Position numbers and translations under genes: made by a program. Shown piece after piece: positions 16,748 to 24,720 of a stretch of 37,545 nt of DNA. Origin of the DNA: an uncultured Ruminococcus sp. (GTDB taxonomy: Bacteria; Bacillota; Clostridia; Oscillospirales; CAG-272). Position 1 is the stretch's first letter; each line of letters opens with the position of its first letter. Location of the stretch: NCBI GenBank assembly GCA_902762505.1, contig CACWOQ010000018.1, forward strand, positions 1 to 37,545, written 5' to 3'. Under the pieces are notes generated by a model that was not told where the DNA came from, ran no database searches, and was given only the letters and a program-made list of their open reading frames with translations.

Positions 16748-18103
16748 TTATTCTCCCGCCACGGACAGGGGCGAACGCATCAGCACGGACGGGGACGAGA
16801 TCGCCTCGCCGAACATATTGTGATACGTGTCCGCGCCCGGCTCTTCAATGTCCTTCAGAAGCTCGTAGAAGTTGCCGGATACCGTGACGCCGCTTACCGC
16901 TCTGCCGCGTTTTCCGCCCTCGACGAGATATCCCTTAGCCATGAGCGAGAAGTCGCCCGTCATCGGGTTCGCGCCGGCGTGAAGCCCGGAGACCTCGGTG
17001 ATCATGATCCCGTCGCCCATCTTTTCACAAAGCTGTTCGAGGCTCTTTTCACCCGGGGTCAGCGTGAAGTTGTTGACGGAAATGCCGACCGGCGCCGAAT
17101 ATCCGCCCTTCGACGCGTTGCCGGTCGACTGTACGCCGGCTTTATGCGCCGTTTTGAGATTGTAAAGCAGAGTTTTCAGAACTCCGTGATCGACGACGAC
17201 CGTGCGTCTGCCCGGTACGCCCTCGGAGTCGAAGGCGCGCGAGCCGAAGCCGAAGTCGACCGTCGCGTCGTCGGTCAGCGTAACGCAGTCCGCAGCTATC
17301 TTTTCGCCCTCCTTGCCGGCGAGCATCGAAAGACCTCTTTGAGCGTTGTCGGACGAGAATATGCCCGAAAACGTCTCTATCAGGTCACAGAACGCGCTGT
17401 TTCTGAATATCACGCGCATATTCGCGCTTTTTACCGATCCGGCGCCGAGGAAGTCTATCGCCTCAACAACGCCCTTTTTCACGGCTTTATCCGCGTCAAG
17501 GCACGCTCTGTCAAAGCCGCCGCAGACGCCGAAGCCGTCGTTCATGCGCTCGCCGTCGGAAGCTATCGGCACGACGTACGCGGCGATGAAATCGGAATTT
17601 TCGCACAGGTCCATACCGTGGCAGTTCTTGATCATTACCGTGCTCTTCGCCGAGACGACCGTGCTGCCCTCTACCTTGATTATCTTCGGATCGGCTTGCA
17701 GAGCCTTCTTTTCAAGCTCTTTTGCGAAATTTATTTTTTCCTCCGCCGTGATCGAGTCGAGCTCTTCTCCGTATACCTTCGGTGACGGATAACTCTTTGC
17801 CCCTTCGAATATGAACTGCTCGTCCGGCGTTTCGATGAGAGCGGCGTTCTCCTCCGCGGCGGAAACGAGCGCCGGGATGCCGTCCTCTTCTACGCTTGTC
17901 GTCGAGGCGTAGCCCATTTTTCCGTTCTTCTTCACGCGGAAGGATACGCCCGCGTAGTCGTTTACGCTGTAATTCTTGATCTGTCCGTTCAGGATCTCCA
18001 CGCGGAAGCTTTCGCCGTTTGTCGCGTATATTTCGTATTCGCCGTCGCAATGCTCCTTCGCGTACGCGAGAAGCGCGTCACAGAATCTGCCGAGTCCGCT
18101 CAT
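16748..18103 (-). CDS. tldE: TldE/PmbA, partner subunit of TldD protease
   Basis: 451 aa. The C-terminal half has the family pattern HAGANPMTGDFSLMAKGYLVEGGK, with GVQSTGNASKGG and SGVTVSGNFYELLKDI. No HExxxH zinc motif is present, as expected for the non-catalytic subunit. TldD and TldE form a heterodimeric metalloprotease that degrades unfolded peptides and, in some bacteria, trims ribosomally made peptides such as microcin B17 or participates in CcdA turnover. Its start overlaps the tldD stop (ATGA), which favours 1:1 production, and GGAGGTGAG lies upstream. Confidence 0.95.
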   Translation of the reverse strand: MSGLGRFCDALLAYAKEHCDGEYEIYATNGESFRVEILNGQIKNYSVNDYAGVSFRVKKNGKMGYASTTSVEEDGIPALVSAAEENAALIETPDEQFIFEGAKSYPSPKVYGEELDSITAEEKINFAKELEKKALQADPKIIKVEGSTVVSAKSTVMIKNCHGMDLCENSDFIAAYVVPIASDGERMNDGFGVCGGFDRACLDADKAVKKGVVEAIDFLGAGSVKSANMRVIFRNSAFCDLIETFSGIFSSDNAQRGLSMLAGKEGEKIAADCVTLTDDATVDFGFGSRAFDSEGVPGRRTVVVDHGVLKTLLYNLKTAHKAGVQSTGNASKGGYSAPVGISVNNFTLTPGEKSLEQLCEKMGDGIMITEVSGLHAGANPMTGDFSLMAKGYLVEGGKRGRAVSGVTVSGNFYELLKDIEEPGADTYHNMFGEAISSPSVLMRSPLSVAGE

Positions 18104-19488
18104 TCTATCTCACCTCCGACTGTTATTTCGGATATTCTGATCATCGGCTGACCGACGTTCGTCGGTATGGAGCCGGAAACGGATCCGCACATTCCCTGAC
18201 CGAGAACCAGATCGTCAGACACCATGTCGATGTTCATCAGCACCTCGTAGCCCTTGCCGATCAGCGTGGCGCCGCGCACAGGCTCGCAGATCTTTCCGTT
18301 TCTGATCATATATCCCTCCATTACGGAGAAATTGAATTCGCCTGTCACCGGGTTGACGGAGCCGCCGCCCATCTTCGCGGCGTAAAGTCCGTTTCCGGTC
18401 GCGGCGATTATATCGTCACGTTTATCGTTTCCCGCGCAGATGAAGGTGTTCGTCATCCTCGACGTCGGCGCGTAGGTGTAATCCTGGCGTCTGCCGCTGC
18501 CGGTGGACGGCATTCCCATCCTGCGGGAGCCGAGCTTGTCTATCATGTATCCGGTAAGGATACCGTCTTTTATCAGAGTGATCCTCTGTGTCCTCTCACC
18601 CTCGTCGCTCATCGACAGCGAGCCCCATTCGCCGGGGATCGTACCGTCGTCGACGGCGGTGACCTTTTCGTTCGCTATCTTCTGACCGAGCTTTCCGCAG
18701 AAAACGGAGTTGCCGAGTCCTACAGCCGTCGCCTCGAGAGCGTGGCCGCACGCCTCGTGGAAGACGACTCCGCCGAATGCGTTGTCCATGACTACCGGCA
18801 TTTTTCCGGCGGGGCATTTCCCTGCGCCGAGCATCGTAACGGCGATCCTCGAAGCCTCGCGTCCCGCCGCTTCAAGATCGAGTCCGCGAATGAATTCGAA
18901 GCCCGCGGCTCTCCCGGGTCCGACAAAGCCGGACTGGTTCTCGCTCCCGTCGGACGCGACGGAGCTTACGGCAAGTCTTATATAAGGACGCTCGTCCGAG
19001 CCGATAACGCCCTCGCTGTTCGCAAGATACACGCGCTTTACGCTCGAATTGAGCGAAGCCCTGACCTGCGCAATACTGTCCGAATAGTTTTTCGCGGCGA
19101 AATACGCCTGCTTCAAAGCCTCGGCGCGTTCCTTCTTCGGCACCGAAGACACCGCTGTCTCCGCCCTGCAAAGCGGCTCGAACCTCACGTCGGACAGAAC
19201 GAGATCGATCCCCGCCGAGCGCGCCGTACCGGCTGCCGCGGCGACCTTGTCGGCAAGCGCCAGAAGCGACGCCTCGTCCGTTCCGTTGCCGTACGCGTAC
19301 ACGGAGTTTGTGCCGCAGAACACGCGCACGCCCGCGCCCTTGCTGCGGCTCGTATTCGCGCTGTCAACGCAGTCCGCGATCATGGACACGCCCTCGGCGG
19401 TCGTATCCTCAACGTAAAGCTCGGCGTAATCCGCGCCCGTGCTCATCGCACGGAGCAGGACCGCCTCTGATACTCTTTTTTCTACCAT
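18100..19488 (-). CDS. tldD: TldD metalloprotease subunit
   Basis: 462 aa from the ATG at 19488, which has AAAGGAG 5 bp upstream; the longer frame to 19536 would start inside the preceding gene. FHEACGHALEAT provides the HExxxH zinc motif (H244, E245, H249), the catalytic site of the TldD/E protease. STGSGRRQDYTYAPTSRMTNT and the GGGSVNPVTGEFNF segment are typical. It is placed between an HlyD-like adaptor and tldE inside a tRNA-modification/division operon. No small precursor peptide gene was seen nearby, so a general proteolytic role is the simpler reading. Confidence 0.96.
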   Translation of the reverse strand: MVEKRVSEAVLLRAMSTGADYAELYVEDTTAEGVSMIADCVDSANTSRSKGAGVRVFCGTNSVYAYGNGTDEASLLALADKVAAAAGTARSAGIDLVLSDVRFEPLCRAETAVSSVPKKERAEALKQAYFAAKNYSDSIAQVRASLNSSVKRVYLANSEGVIGSDERPYIRLAVSSVASDGSENQSGFVGPGRAAGFEFIRGLDLEAAGREASRIAVTMLGAGKCPAGKMPVVMDNAFGGVVFHEACGHALEATAVGLGNSVFCGKLGQKIANEKVTAVDDGTIPGEWGSLSMSDEGERTQRITLIKDGILTGYMIDKLGSRRMGMPSTGSGRRQDYTYAPTSRMTNTFICAGNDKRDDIIAATGNGLYAAKMGGGSVNPVTGEFNFSVMEGYMIRNGKICEPVRGATLIGKGYEVLMNIDMVSDDLVLGQGMCGSVSGSIPTNVGQPMIRISEITVGGEIE

Positions 19489-19498
19489 ATTCGCTCCT

Positions 19499-20746
19499 TT
19501 ATCCGAAAATTCTGATCTCATATCCGGTCGTCTCATCCTCTTCCTCCTTCTGCTCCTTCAAGCCTTTTCCGGAGACGATGAGATTGTCGTATTTGTGCAG
19601 CGCGCCCGCGTACCCTTCCTCGTCCGGCGCGAATTCGCGGACGATGCAGTAACCGTCGCATTCCGCCAGTATCTCGACGCGGCGGTGCGTCATCCTGTCG
19701 TTTTTGAGTATATAGACGCCGAGCTCGCCCTCCTCGTTCGTACGTATCGCCGTGACGGGCACGCGCAGCCCGACGGTTTTTTCTTCGATTATCGAAACCG
19801 TCTGCTTTCTCGCGCTGCCGATCTCGGACGAAAGGACCGTCGTACCGAAGACGAGAACGGCTCCCTCTCCCTTGTTTTCCGTAACGATACGCAGAAGCGT
19901 GAAATCGATCTCGCTGCCGGAAGCCATCGGAAAGCTTACGGGATACGTCGCCCCCTCGGTAAGCGAGGACGCGGTCTTCCTGTCCGTTTCCGCGCACAAA
20001 AGCCATTCCGCCGAGAGCGCCGTTTTACCTACGGCGTAGCCGGATTCCGTAACGGAATCATCTCCGGCGCGCGCCTTCAGCAGCTGTGTCAGTCCTTCGT
20101 AATCAAGAGTTTTCGCCGCCTGCGCCGTAAAAACGTTTTCATATCCGTCGACGTACGACGAAAAATAACCGGATACCGGCGTTTTCACGTCTTCGTACGA
20201 GCCCGTCGTCTGAGATATGATCTGCTCGCGCTTCGCCTTCAGATCCGCGATCTCCGTGTTGAAATTAAGCCTTGCGTTCACAATGATCTCACGGCGGTTG
20301 AGCAGTATGAGCAGCTCCTCCGTCTTCTCCGCGACCGACGCGTAATCGCCCTCCTCGGATTTGAGACGGATGGTGTAGTAAAGCTTGCTGATCTTGGCGT
20401 CGATGTTCTTCGTTCCGGTGTCGCTTATCTTGTTGCTCTCGGCAAGGATGCCGAGCTCCTTTTCGATCTTCGAAAGCAGCGTATCCTCCGTACGCAGCGT
20501 GTCGTAAACTCTTGCGACGACGGCGTTTCTGGACACCTTTTCACCGTTTGAGAACATTCTGACAACGCCGCCGGACGAGCCGCCGTATACGACCTGTTCG
20601 TCGCGGAAGATGACGCCCGTCAGCGTGAGCTGATTCGAGATCTCCGCCGACTGCACCGGCTCGACCTGCATCCCCGTTTTGAACATAGAGACGAGATGAT
20701 GCCCCATATATACTATCGCCGCGAGCGCGAGAAGCGACGCCAGCAC
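19499..20746 (-). CDS. HlyD-like membrane protein (adaptor fold)
   Basis: 415 aa from a GTG at 20746. One N-terminal transmembrane helix is followed by a barrel-sandwich-like segment (GVIFRDEQVVYGGSSGGVV, then VSRNAVVARVYD). A coiled-coil hairpin (about 90-180) returns to VKTPVSGYFSSYVDGYE and C-terminal beta domains. This is the layout of membrane-fusion/HlyD proteins, but no transporter partner is adjacent. Homologues sit near sepF in many Clostridia, suggesting an envelope or division role (recollection, not proof). The GTG falls within the hydrophobic segment; upstream in-frame codons encode KKIVKY but offer only CTG as a start, with AAGGA before it. It lies 28 bp after miaA. Confidence 0.75.
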   Translation of the reverse strand: MLASLLALAAIVYMGHHLVSMFKTGMQVEPVQSAEISNQLTLTGVIFRDEQVVYGGSSGGVVRMFSNGEKVSRNAVVARVYDTLRTEDTLLSKIEKELGILAESNKISDTGTKNIDAKISKLYYTIRLKSEEGDYASVAEKTEELLILLNRREIIVNARLNFNTEIADLKAKREQIISQTTGSYEDVKTPVSGYFSSYVDGYENVFTAQAAKTLDYEGLTQLLKARAGDDSVTESGYAVGKTALSAEWLLCAETDRKTASSLTEGATYPVSFPMASGSEIDFTLLRIVTENKGEGAVLVFGTTVLSSEIGSARKQTVSIIEEKTVGLRVPVTAIRTNEEGELGVYILKNDRMTHRRVEILAECDGYCIVREFAPDEEGYAGALHKYDNLIVSGKGLKEQKEEEDETTGYEIRIFG

Positions 20747-20774
20747 GTATTTTACGATTTTTTTCAGATATTCC

Positions 20775-21701
20775 TTATCCGTCGCCCTCAGCTCCTTTCA
20801 GAAAATCACTCACAGCGGCGTAAGCCTGCTCCGGGTCCGTCACGCGCACACCGTCGCAGCGTGAAAACCACGTGAGCTGACGCTTCGCGTAATTACGGCT
20901 CGCCTGTTTGAGGCGTGCGACGCAGTTTTCGAGCGTATCGGTACCGTCGAGGTACGGAAAAAGCTCCTTGTAGCCTATCGCCTGGTACGCGGTCGTTTCC
21001 GGGCGGAGATCGCCCGACGAAAGCGCACGGCGCGTCTCTTCGACAAGCCCCTGCTCTATCATCAGATCGACCCTGCGGTCAATCCTGTCATAAAGCAGCC
21101 GTCTGTCGCCGAAGCCGGTCAGAAGCAGAAGTATATCGTACGCGGATTCCCGGCTTTTCTGCTCCTTATCCGTCTGCGTTTTCGTTTTGCCCGTCGTCAT
21201 GTATATCTCAAGCGCGCGTACGACGCGCTTCTTGTTGTTTTCGTGTATCGCCGCGGCGGCGTCCGGATCGACCTCGGAAAGCCTTTGCCAGAGCGTGTGA
21301 CAGTCAAGCGCGGAAAGCCTGTTTCTCAGCTCCGTGTCAACGTCGGCTTTCTCCGAATAGTCCGTCGGATGTATCAGCGCCTCGATATAAAGCCCGGTCC
21401 CGCCGCAGATCACCGGAAGTTTTTTTGACGCGATGACTTTTTCGATCGCAGCGTTCGCGTCTTTGACGTATTGCGCGACGGAATAATTCTCCCACGGCTC
21501 GGAAATATCTATGAGGTGATGACGCGCAGCCGCCTGCTCCTGCGCCGTGGGCTTGGCGGTGCCGATGTCGAGCCGTTTATATATCTGCATGCTGTCGGCG
21601 GATATTATTTCTCCGGAGAACCGCTCCGCGACCCCTATCGCAAGACCCGTTTTGCCGCTCGCCGTCGGTCCGCCGATTATTACTATTTTGCTTTTGCCCA
21701 T
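20775..21701 (-). CDS. miaA: tRNA dimethylallyltransferase
   Basis: 308 aa. The P-loop GGPTASGKT (residues 10-18) is followed by ISADSMQIYKRLDIGTAKPT, which binds the tRNA and prenyl donor, and a CGGTGLYIEAL motif. It adds a dimethylallyl group to A37 of tRNAs reading UNN codons. It starts 4 bp after the queA stop and has no clear ribosome binding site, so it probably depends on queA translation. It is second in the long leftward operon. Confidence 0.97.
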   Translation of the reverse strand: MGKSKIVIIGGPTASGKTGLAIGVAERFSGEIISADSMQIYKRLDIGTAKPTAQEQAAARHHLIDISEPWENYSVAQYVKDANAAIEKVIASKKLPVICGGTGLYIEALIHPTDYSEKADVDTELRNRLSALDCHTLWQRLSEVDPDAAAAIHENNKKRVVRALEIYMTTGKTKTQTDKEQKSRESAYDILLLLTGFGDRRLLYDRIDRRVDLMIEQGLVEETRRALSSGDLRPETTAYQAIGYKELFPYLDGTDTLENCVARLKQASRNYAKRQLTWFSRCDGVRVTDPEQAYAAVSDFLKGAEGDG

Positions 21702-21705
21702 GTTT

Positions 21706-22761
21706 TCACAGTATCAGCATGGCGTCGCCGAAGGAGAAGAAGCGGTACCCGAGCTTCACCGCCTCCGCATATGCGCGCATGATTGTATCTCTGTCGGAAA
21801 ACGCCGATATAAGCATCAGAAGCGTGCTCTCCGGCAGGTGGAAGTTGGTGATCAGCGCGTCGACGGCTTTGAATCTGTACGGCGGATAAATGAAGATATC
21901 CGTGTCGCGGCTCTGAGCGGTGACGGTACCGTCCCCGTCCGAGGCGCTTTCAAGCGTACGCGCCGACGTGGTGCCGACGGCGACTATCCTGCCGCCCCTC
22001 TTTCTCGCCGCGTTTATACGCGCCGCCGCGTCCTCCGTCACGGTGAAAAATTCACTGTGCATACGGTGCTCTTCTATGTTTTCGACCTTGACCGGTCTGA
22101 ACGTCCCGAGTCCGACGTGAAGCATCACACGCACGACGTCGATCCCCTTGTCCTCTATCTTTTTAAGAAGCTCGTTCGTGAAATGAAGTCCCGCCGTCGG
22201 CGCTGCCGCCGAGCCGAGCTCGTTTGCGTAGACGGTCTGATATTTCGAGTCGTCGTCAAGAGTTTCCGTTATATACGGCGGCAAAGGCATCCTGCCGATG
22301 CGTTCGAGCACCGAATATACGGTCTGCCCGTCCGATCTGTCGTAATCGAATCTGATGATACGGTTCCCGTCTTCCTCGACCGACAGGACCGTACCGGTCA
22401 TGACGCCGGAAAAATCGATCACGGCGCCGGTCTTCACACGTTTGCCGGGGCGTACGATACACTCCCACGTGTCAAGCTCGCGCTGTCTCAGCAGCAGGCA
22501 TTCTACGCTTGACGGGGCGTTTCCGTCGTCCTGACCGCGCACCTTGACGCCGAATATACGCGCCGGGATGACGCGGCTGTCGTTTATTACGAGGGCGTCG
22601 CCCTCGTTGAGATAGTCGATGACGTCGTAAAAATGCTTATGAGATACCGAGCCTGTTTTTCTGTCGAGTACGAGGAGACGGCAGCCGTCTCTCTGCTCAC
22701 ACGGGGTCTGCGCTATCAGACTCTCCGGAAGCTCGTAAAAATAATCGTGTAATGAATGCAT
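21706..22761 (-). CDS. queA: tRNA preQ1(34) S-adenosylmethionine ribosyltransferase-isomerase
   Basis: 351 aa from the ATG at 22761, close to the usual 340-360; a longer frame to 22854 exists but adds a sequence foreign to the family. The start MHSLHDYFYELPESLIAQTP matches the family N-terminus (FDY.LPe.LIAq.P). DALVINDSRVIPARIFG, PTAGLHFT and NFHLPESTLLMLISAF are diagnostic. It makes epoxyqueuosine in tRNA. It is first in an eleven-gene leftward operon. The ribosome site is weak (TGAAG next to the ATG). Confidence 0.96.
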   Translation of the reverse strand: MHSLHDYFYELPESLIAQTPCEQRDGCRLLVLDRKTGSVSHKHFYDVIDYLNEGDALVINDSRVIPARIFGVKVRGQDDGNAPSSVECLLLRQRELDTWECIVRPGKRVKTGAVIDFSGVMTGTVLSVEEDGNRIIRFDYDRSDGQTVYSVLERIGRMPLPPYITETLDDDSKYQTVYANELGSAAAPTAGLHFTNELLKKIEDKGIDVVRVMLHVGLGTFRPVKVENIEEHRMHSEFFTVTEDAAARINAARKRGGRIVAVGTTSARTLESASDGDGTVTAQSRDTDIFIYPPYRFKAVDALITNFHLPESTLLMLISAFSDRDTIMRAYAEAVKLGYRFFSFGDAMLIL

Positions 22762-22794
22762 CTTCAAAAATCCGTGATACACGCCCCGACGTAC

Positions 22795-22823
22795 TTGACA
22801 TACGGACGATTTTGTGGTAAAAT
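22795..22823 (+). promoter_or_regulatory. Sigma-A promoter reading toward dapA
   Basis: TTGACA (22795-22800), 17-bp spacer, TAAAAT (22818-22823), with TGG before the -10. Transcription would start near 22830, giving a roughly 140-nt leader for dapA that crosses the leftward queA promoter. An AT-rich match nearer dapA (TTTATA at 22894, TATAAA at 22918) is a weaker alternative. Confidence 0.8.
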
Positions 22824-22876
22824 CCGTTTCCGGTACGGTACGGCGGGATGGCACGGCAAAGCTTTCGTCATATTAT

Positions 22877-22944
22877 AGTATCGTGAGGTCTATTTTATAT
22901 ATTATACACTATGATTTTATAAAATTCAATACCTGCACGATACT
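22877..22944. repeat. 9-bp inverted repeat flanking the queA promoter
   Basis: AGTATCGTG (22877-22885) and its exact complement CACGATACT (22936-22944) lie 50 bp apart, on either side of the leftward -35/-10 pair. Outside the core both arms continue with AGGT and ATT in the same direction. They could be operator half-sites for a looping or paired regulator, or a stem in the dapA leader RNA. Confidence 0.55.
22901..22929 (-). promoter_or_regulatory. Sigma-A promoter of the queA-rluD operon
   Basis: Read leftward: TTGAAT (22924-22929), 17 bp, TATAAT (22901-22906). The predicted start near 22894 leaves a 130-nt leader before queA. It faces the rightward dapA promoter. Confidence 0.8.
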
Positions 22945-22972
22945 TTTAATATAAATTTTACGGAGTATTGCC

Positions 22973-23869
22973 ATGTTAAACAACAAAACGCGGTCTTTTT
23001 CACCCGGCGTTCACACGGCGCTCGTAACGCCGTTTTCCGGCGGCAGGCTCGATATGAACGCACTTGAAAAACTGCTCCTGATACAGCGTGACTCCAAAGT
23101 CGCGGGCGTCGTCGTTCTCGGGACGACCGGCGAGTCGCCGACTGTTGACGCGGACGAGCGCAGGCGGATAATAACGCTTGCGAAACGCGTGCTCGGCGGC
23201 AAAAAGCAGCTGACCGTCGGCTGCGGCTCAAACGACACGAAAAAGGCGGCGGACGCCGCAAAGGAAGCGGCGGAGCTCGGCGCGGATTTCGTCATGACGG
23301 TCGCACCGTATTACAACAAGCCGTCCCAGCGCGGGCTGCTGCGCCATTTTCTGACGGTCGCCGACAGCTCGCCCGTTCCTGTCGTGATATACAACGTTCC
23401 GTCGCGGACCGGCACCGACGTCACGGCGCAGACGCTTTCCGTGCTTTCGGCTCATCCGAACGTCGCCGCCTGCAAGGAGGCGTCGACCGATATCGCCTCC
23501 GTCACGGAAAAGCTGCTGACGGTCCCGCTCGACTTCTTCTGCGGCTCAGACACGCTTCTGTACCACTTTCTGTGTCTCGGCGCGAAGGGCGGCGTGTGCG
23601 TCTGCTCGAACGTCGAGCCCGACGTGTTCTGCCGTATAACGGATACGTATTTTTCCGGCGATCACGCGAGATCGAAGGAAGTCTTCACGGTCCTGCTGCC
23701 GTTTTTGCAGGCGCTTTCGATCGACGTGAACCCCGTTCCGGTAAAGACGCTTATGGGCGCGGCGGGGCTGATCAGCCCCGAGGTGAGACTGCCTCTGTGC
23801 GCCATGGCGGAAGAAAAAAAGACCGCCCTGCTTTACGCGGCGGCGGAGGCGGGGATCTACATAAAATAA
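22973..23869 (+). CDS. dapA: 4-hydroxy-tetrahydrodipicolinate synthase
   Basis: 298 aa TIM-barrel aldolase. GTTGESPT (pyruvate carboxylate binding), YYNKPSQRGLLRHF, the catalytic Tyr140 in VVIYNVPSRTG and Schiff-base Lys168 in ACKEAS are all in place. It condenses pyruvate with aspartate semialdehyde, the first step to diaminopimelate and lysine. ACGGAG precedes the ATG. It is followed after 10 bp by a HAD phosphatase. No other dap genes are in the window, but a Mur ligase that may use the product lies 2 kb away. Confidence 0.97.
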   Translation: MLNNKTRSFSPGVHTALVTPFSGGRLDMNALEKLLLIQRDSKVAGVVVLGTTGESPTVDADERRRIITLAKRVLGGKKQLTVGCGSNDTKKAADAAKEAAELGADFVMTVAPYYNKPSQRGLLRHFLTVADSSPVPVVIYNVPSRTGTDVTAQTLSVLSAHPNVAACKEASTDIASVTEKLLTVPLDFFCGSDTLLYHFLCLGAKGGVCVCSNVEPDVFCRITDTYFSGDHARSKEVFTVLLPFLQALSIDVNPVPVKTLMGAAGLISPEVRLPLCAMAEEKKTALLYAAAEAGIYIK

Positions 23870-23879
23870 GGAGAGAAAA

Positions 23880-24686
23880 ATGAAGTTCAAAGGCAAGGTG
23901 ATAATCTCTGATATCGACGGAACGTATACCGGCTCAGCCGAGGGGGTCCGCCGAAACAACGAGGCGATAGAGTATTTCAGATCGGAGGGCGGCCTGTTCA
24001 CGTTTGCGACGGGGCGCGTGGAGTTCTCCGTGACGAGCGTCGTACCGGACTTTTTCGAGCTTTGCAGCGCGCCCGCCGTCATGTCGAACGGCAGCTACCT
24101 GTACGACCCGGCAACCGACACGCGAATAAACGAGATATGCGTTGACACGTCGTACGCCCTGCCTTTCCTTGCACGGCTGCAGAAGGATATGCCGGAAATC
24201 GGGATAAGGATCAACCGCGGCAAGGGATATATGACGCCGGAGCTGAACCCCGCGGCGTACAAGGACCTTAAAGCGTATATTTCGAACGTCACTACCGTGC
24301 CCTTCGACTCCATGCCGGGTGACGGATGGAACAAGATAGTCCTTATCGGAACGCGCGAGCAGATACTCGAGGCGAACGACTACGTCAGAAAGAACAGCGG
24401 CGACAGGTTCGCCGTGTCGATGTCGTGCCCGACCCTGCTCGAGCTGCTCGATCCCGCCGCCACAAAGGGCAATCAGGTCAGATACCTGAAAAAAATGTTC
24501 GGTGACTGCGTCACGTACTGCTGCGGCGACTACGAAAACGACGAGGATATGCTGAAAAAAGCGGATTTCGCCGTCGTCCCGTGCTCGGGAATGAAAAAGA
24601 TCGTCGATATCGCCGACATCGTCACATGCCATTGCGCCGAGGGAACGATCGCGTACCTGATCGATCTGCTCGACAGACAGAGCTGA
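23880..24686 (+). CDS. Cof-type HAD-superfamily phosphatase
   Basis: 268 aa. Motif I is ISDIDGT (nucleophile Asp11, Asp13). A mixed alpha/beta cap of the Cof (C2) type occupies the middle, and motif IV is CGDYENDEDMLKKADFAVV. Such enzymes dephosphorylate sugar phosphates, flavin precursors or PLP; the substrate cannot be deduced. AAGGAGAG precedes the ATG. It is co-transcribed with dapA and followed by a strong terminator. Confidence 0.9.
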   Translation: MKFKGKVIISDIDGTYTGSAEGVRRNNEAIEYFRSEGGLFTFATGRVEFSVTSVVPDFFELCSAPAVMSNGSYLYDPATDTRINEICVDTSYALPFLARLQKDMPEIGIRINRGKGYMTPELNPAAYKDLKAYISNVTTVPFDSMPGDGWNKIVLIGTREQILEANDYVRKNSGDRFAVSMSCPTLLELLDPAATKGNQVRYLKKMFGDCVTYCCGDYENDEDMLKKADFAVVPCSGMKKIVDIADIVTCHCAEGTIAYLIDLLDRQS

Positions 24687-24690
24687 ATAA

Positions 24691-24720
24691 AAAAGGAGAT
24701 CCGGCGGATCTCCTTTTTTT
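24691..24720. terminator. Bidirectional terminator
   Basis: AAAAGGAGATCC (24691-24702), 3-nt loop, GGATCTCCTTTT (24706-24717), extended by more T. It ends dapA-HAD rightward. It begins at the stop codon of the convergent leftward lipoprotein gene, whose transcript it can also end. Confidence 0.92.

Noticed and set aside
18100..19488. A RiPP biosynthesis cluster around tldD/tldE
   Set aside because: No precursor peptide, radical SAM, cyclodehydratase or dedicated exporter is nearby; all neighbours are housekeeping genes.
16550..20551. Several plus-strand open frames of 370-483 codons across tldE, tldD and the HlyD-like gene
   Set aside because: They lie fully opposite recognised genes, overlap one another in different frames and encode Arg-rich sequence typical of complementary-strand artefacts.
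22824..22972. Lysine or other riboswitch in the dapA leader
   Set aside because: The leader is about 140 nt, AT-rich and lacks the conserved helices of the lysine riboswitch; only the 9-bp inverted repeat stands out.
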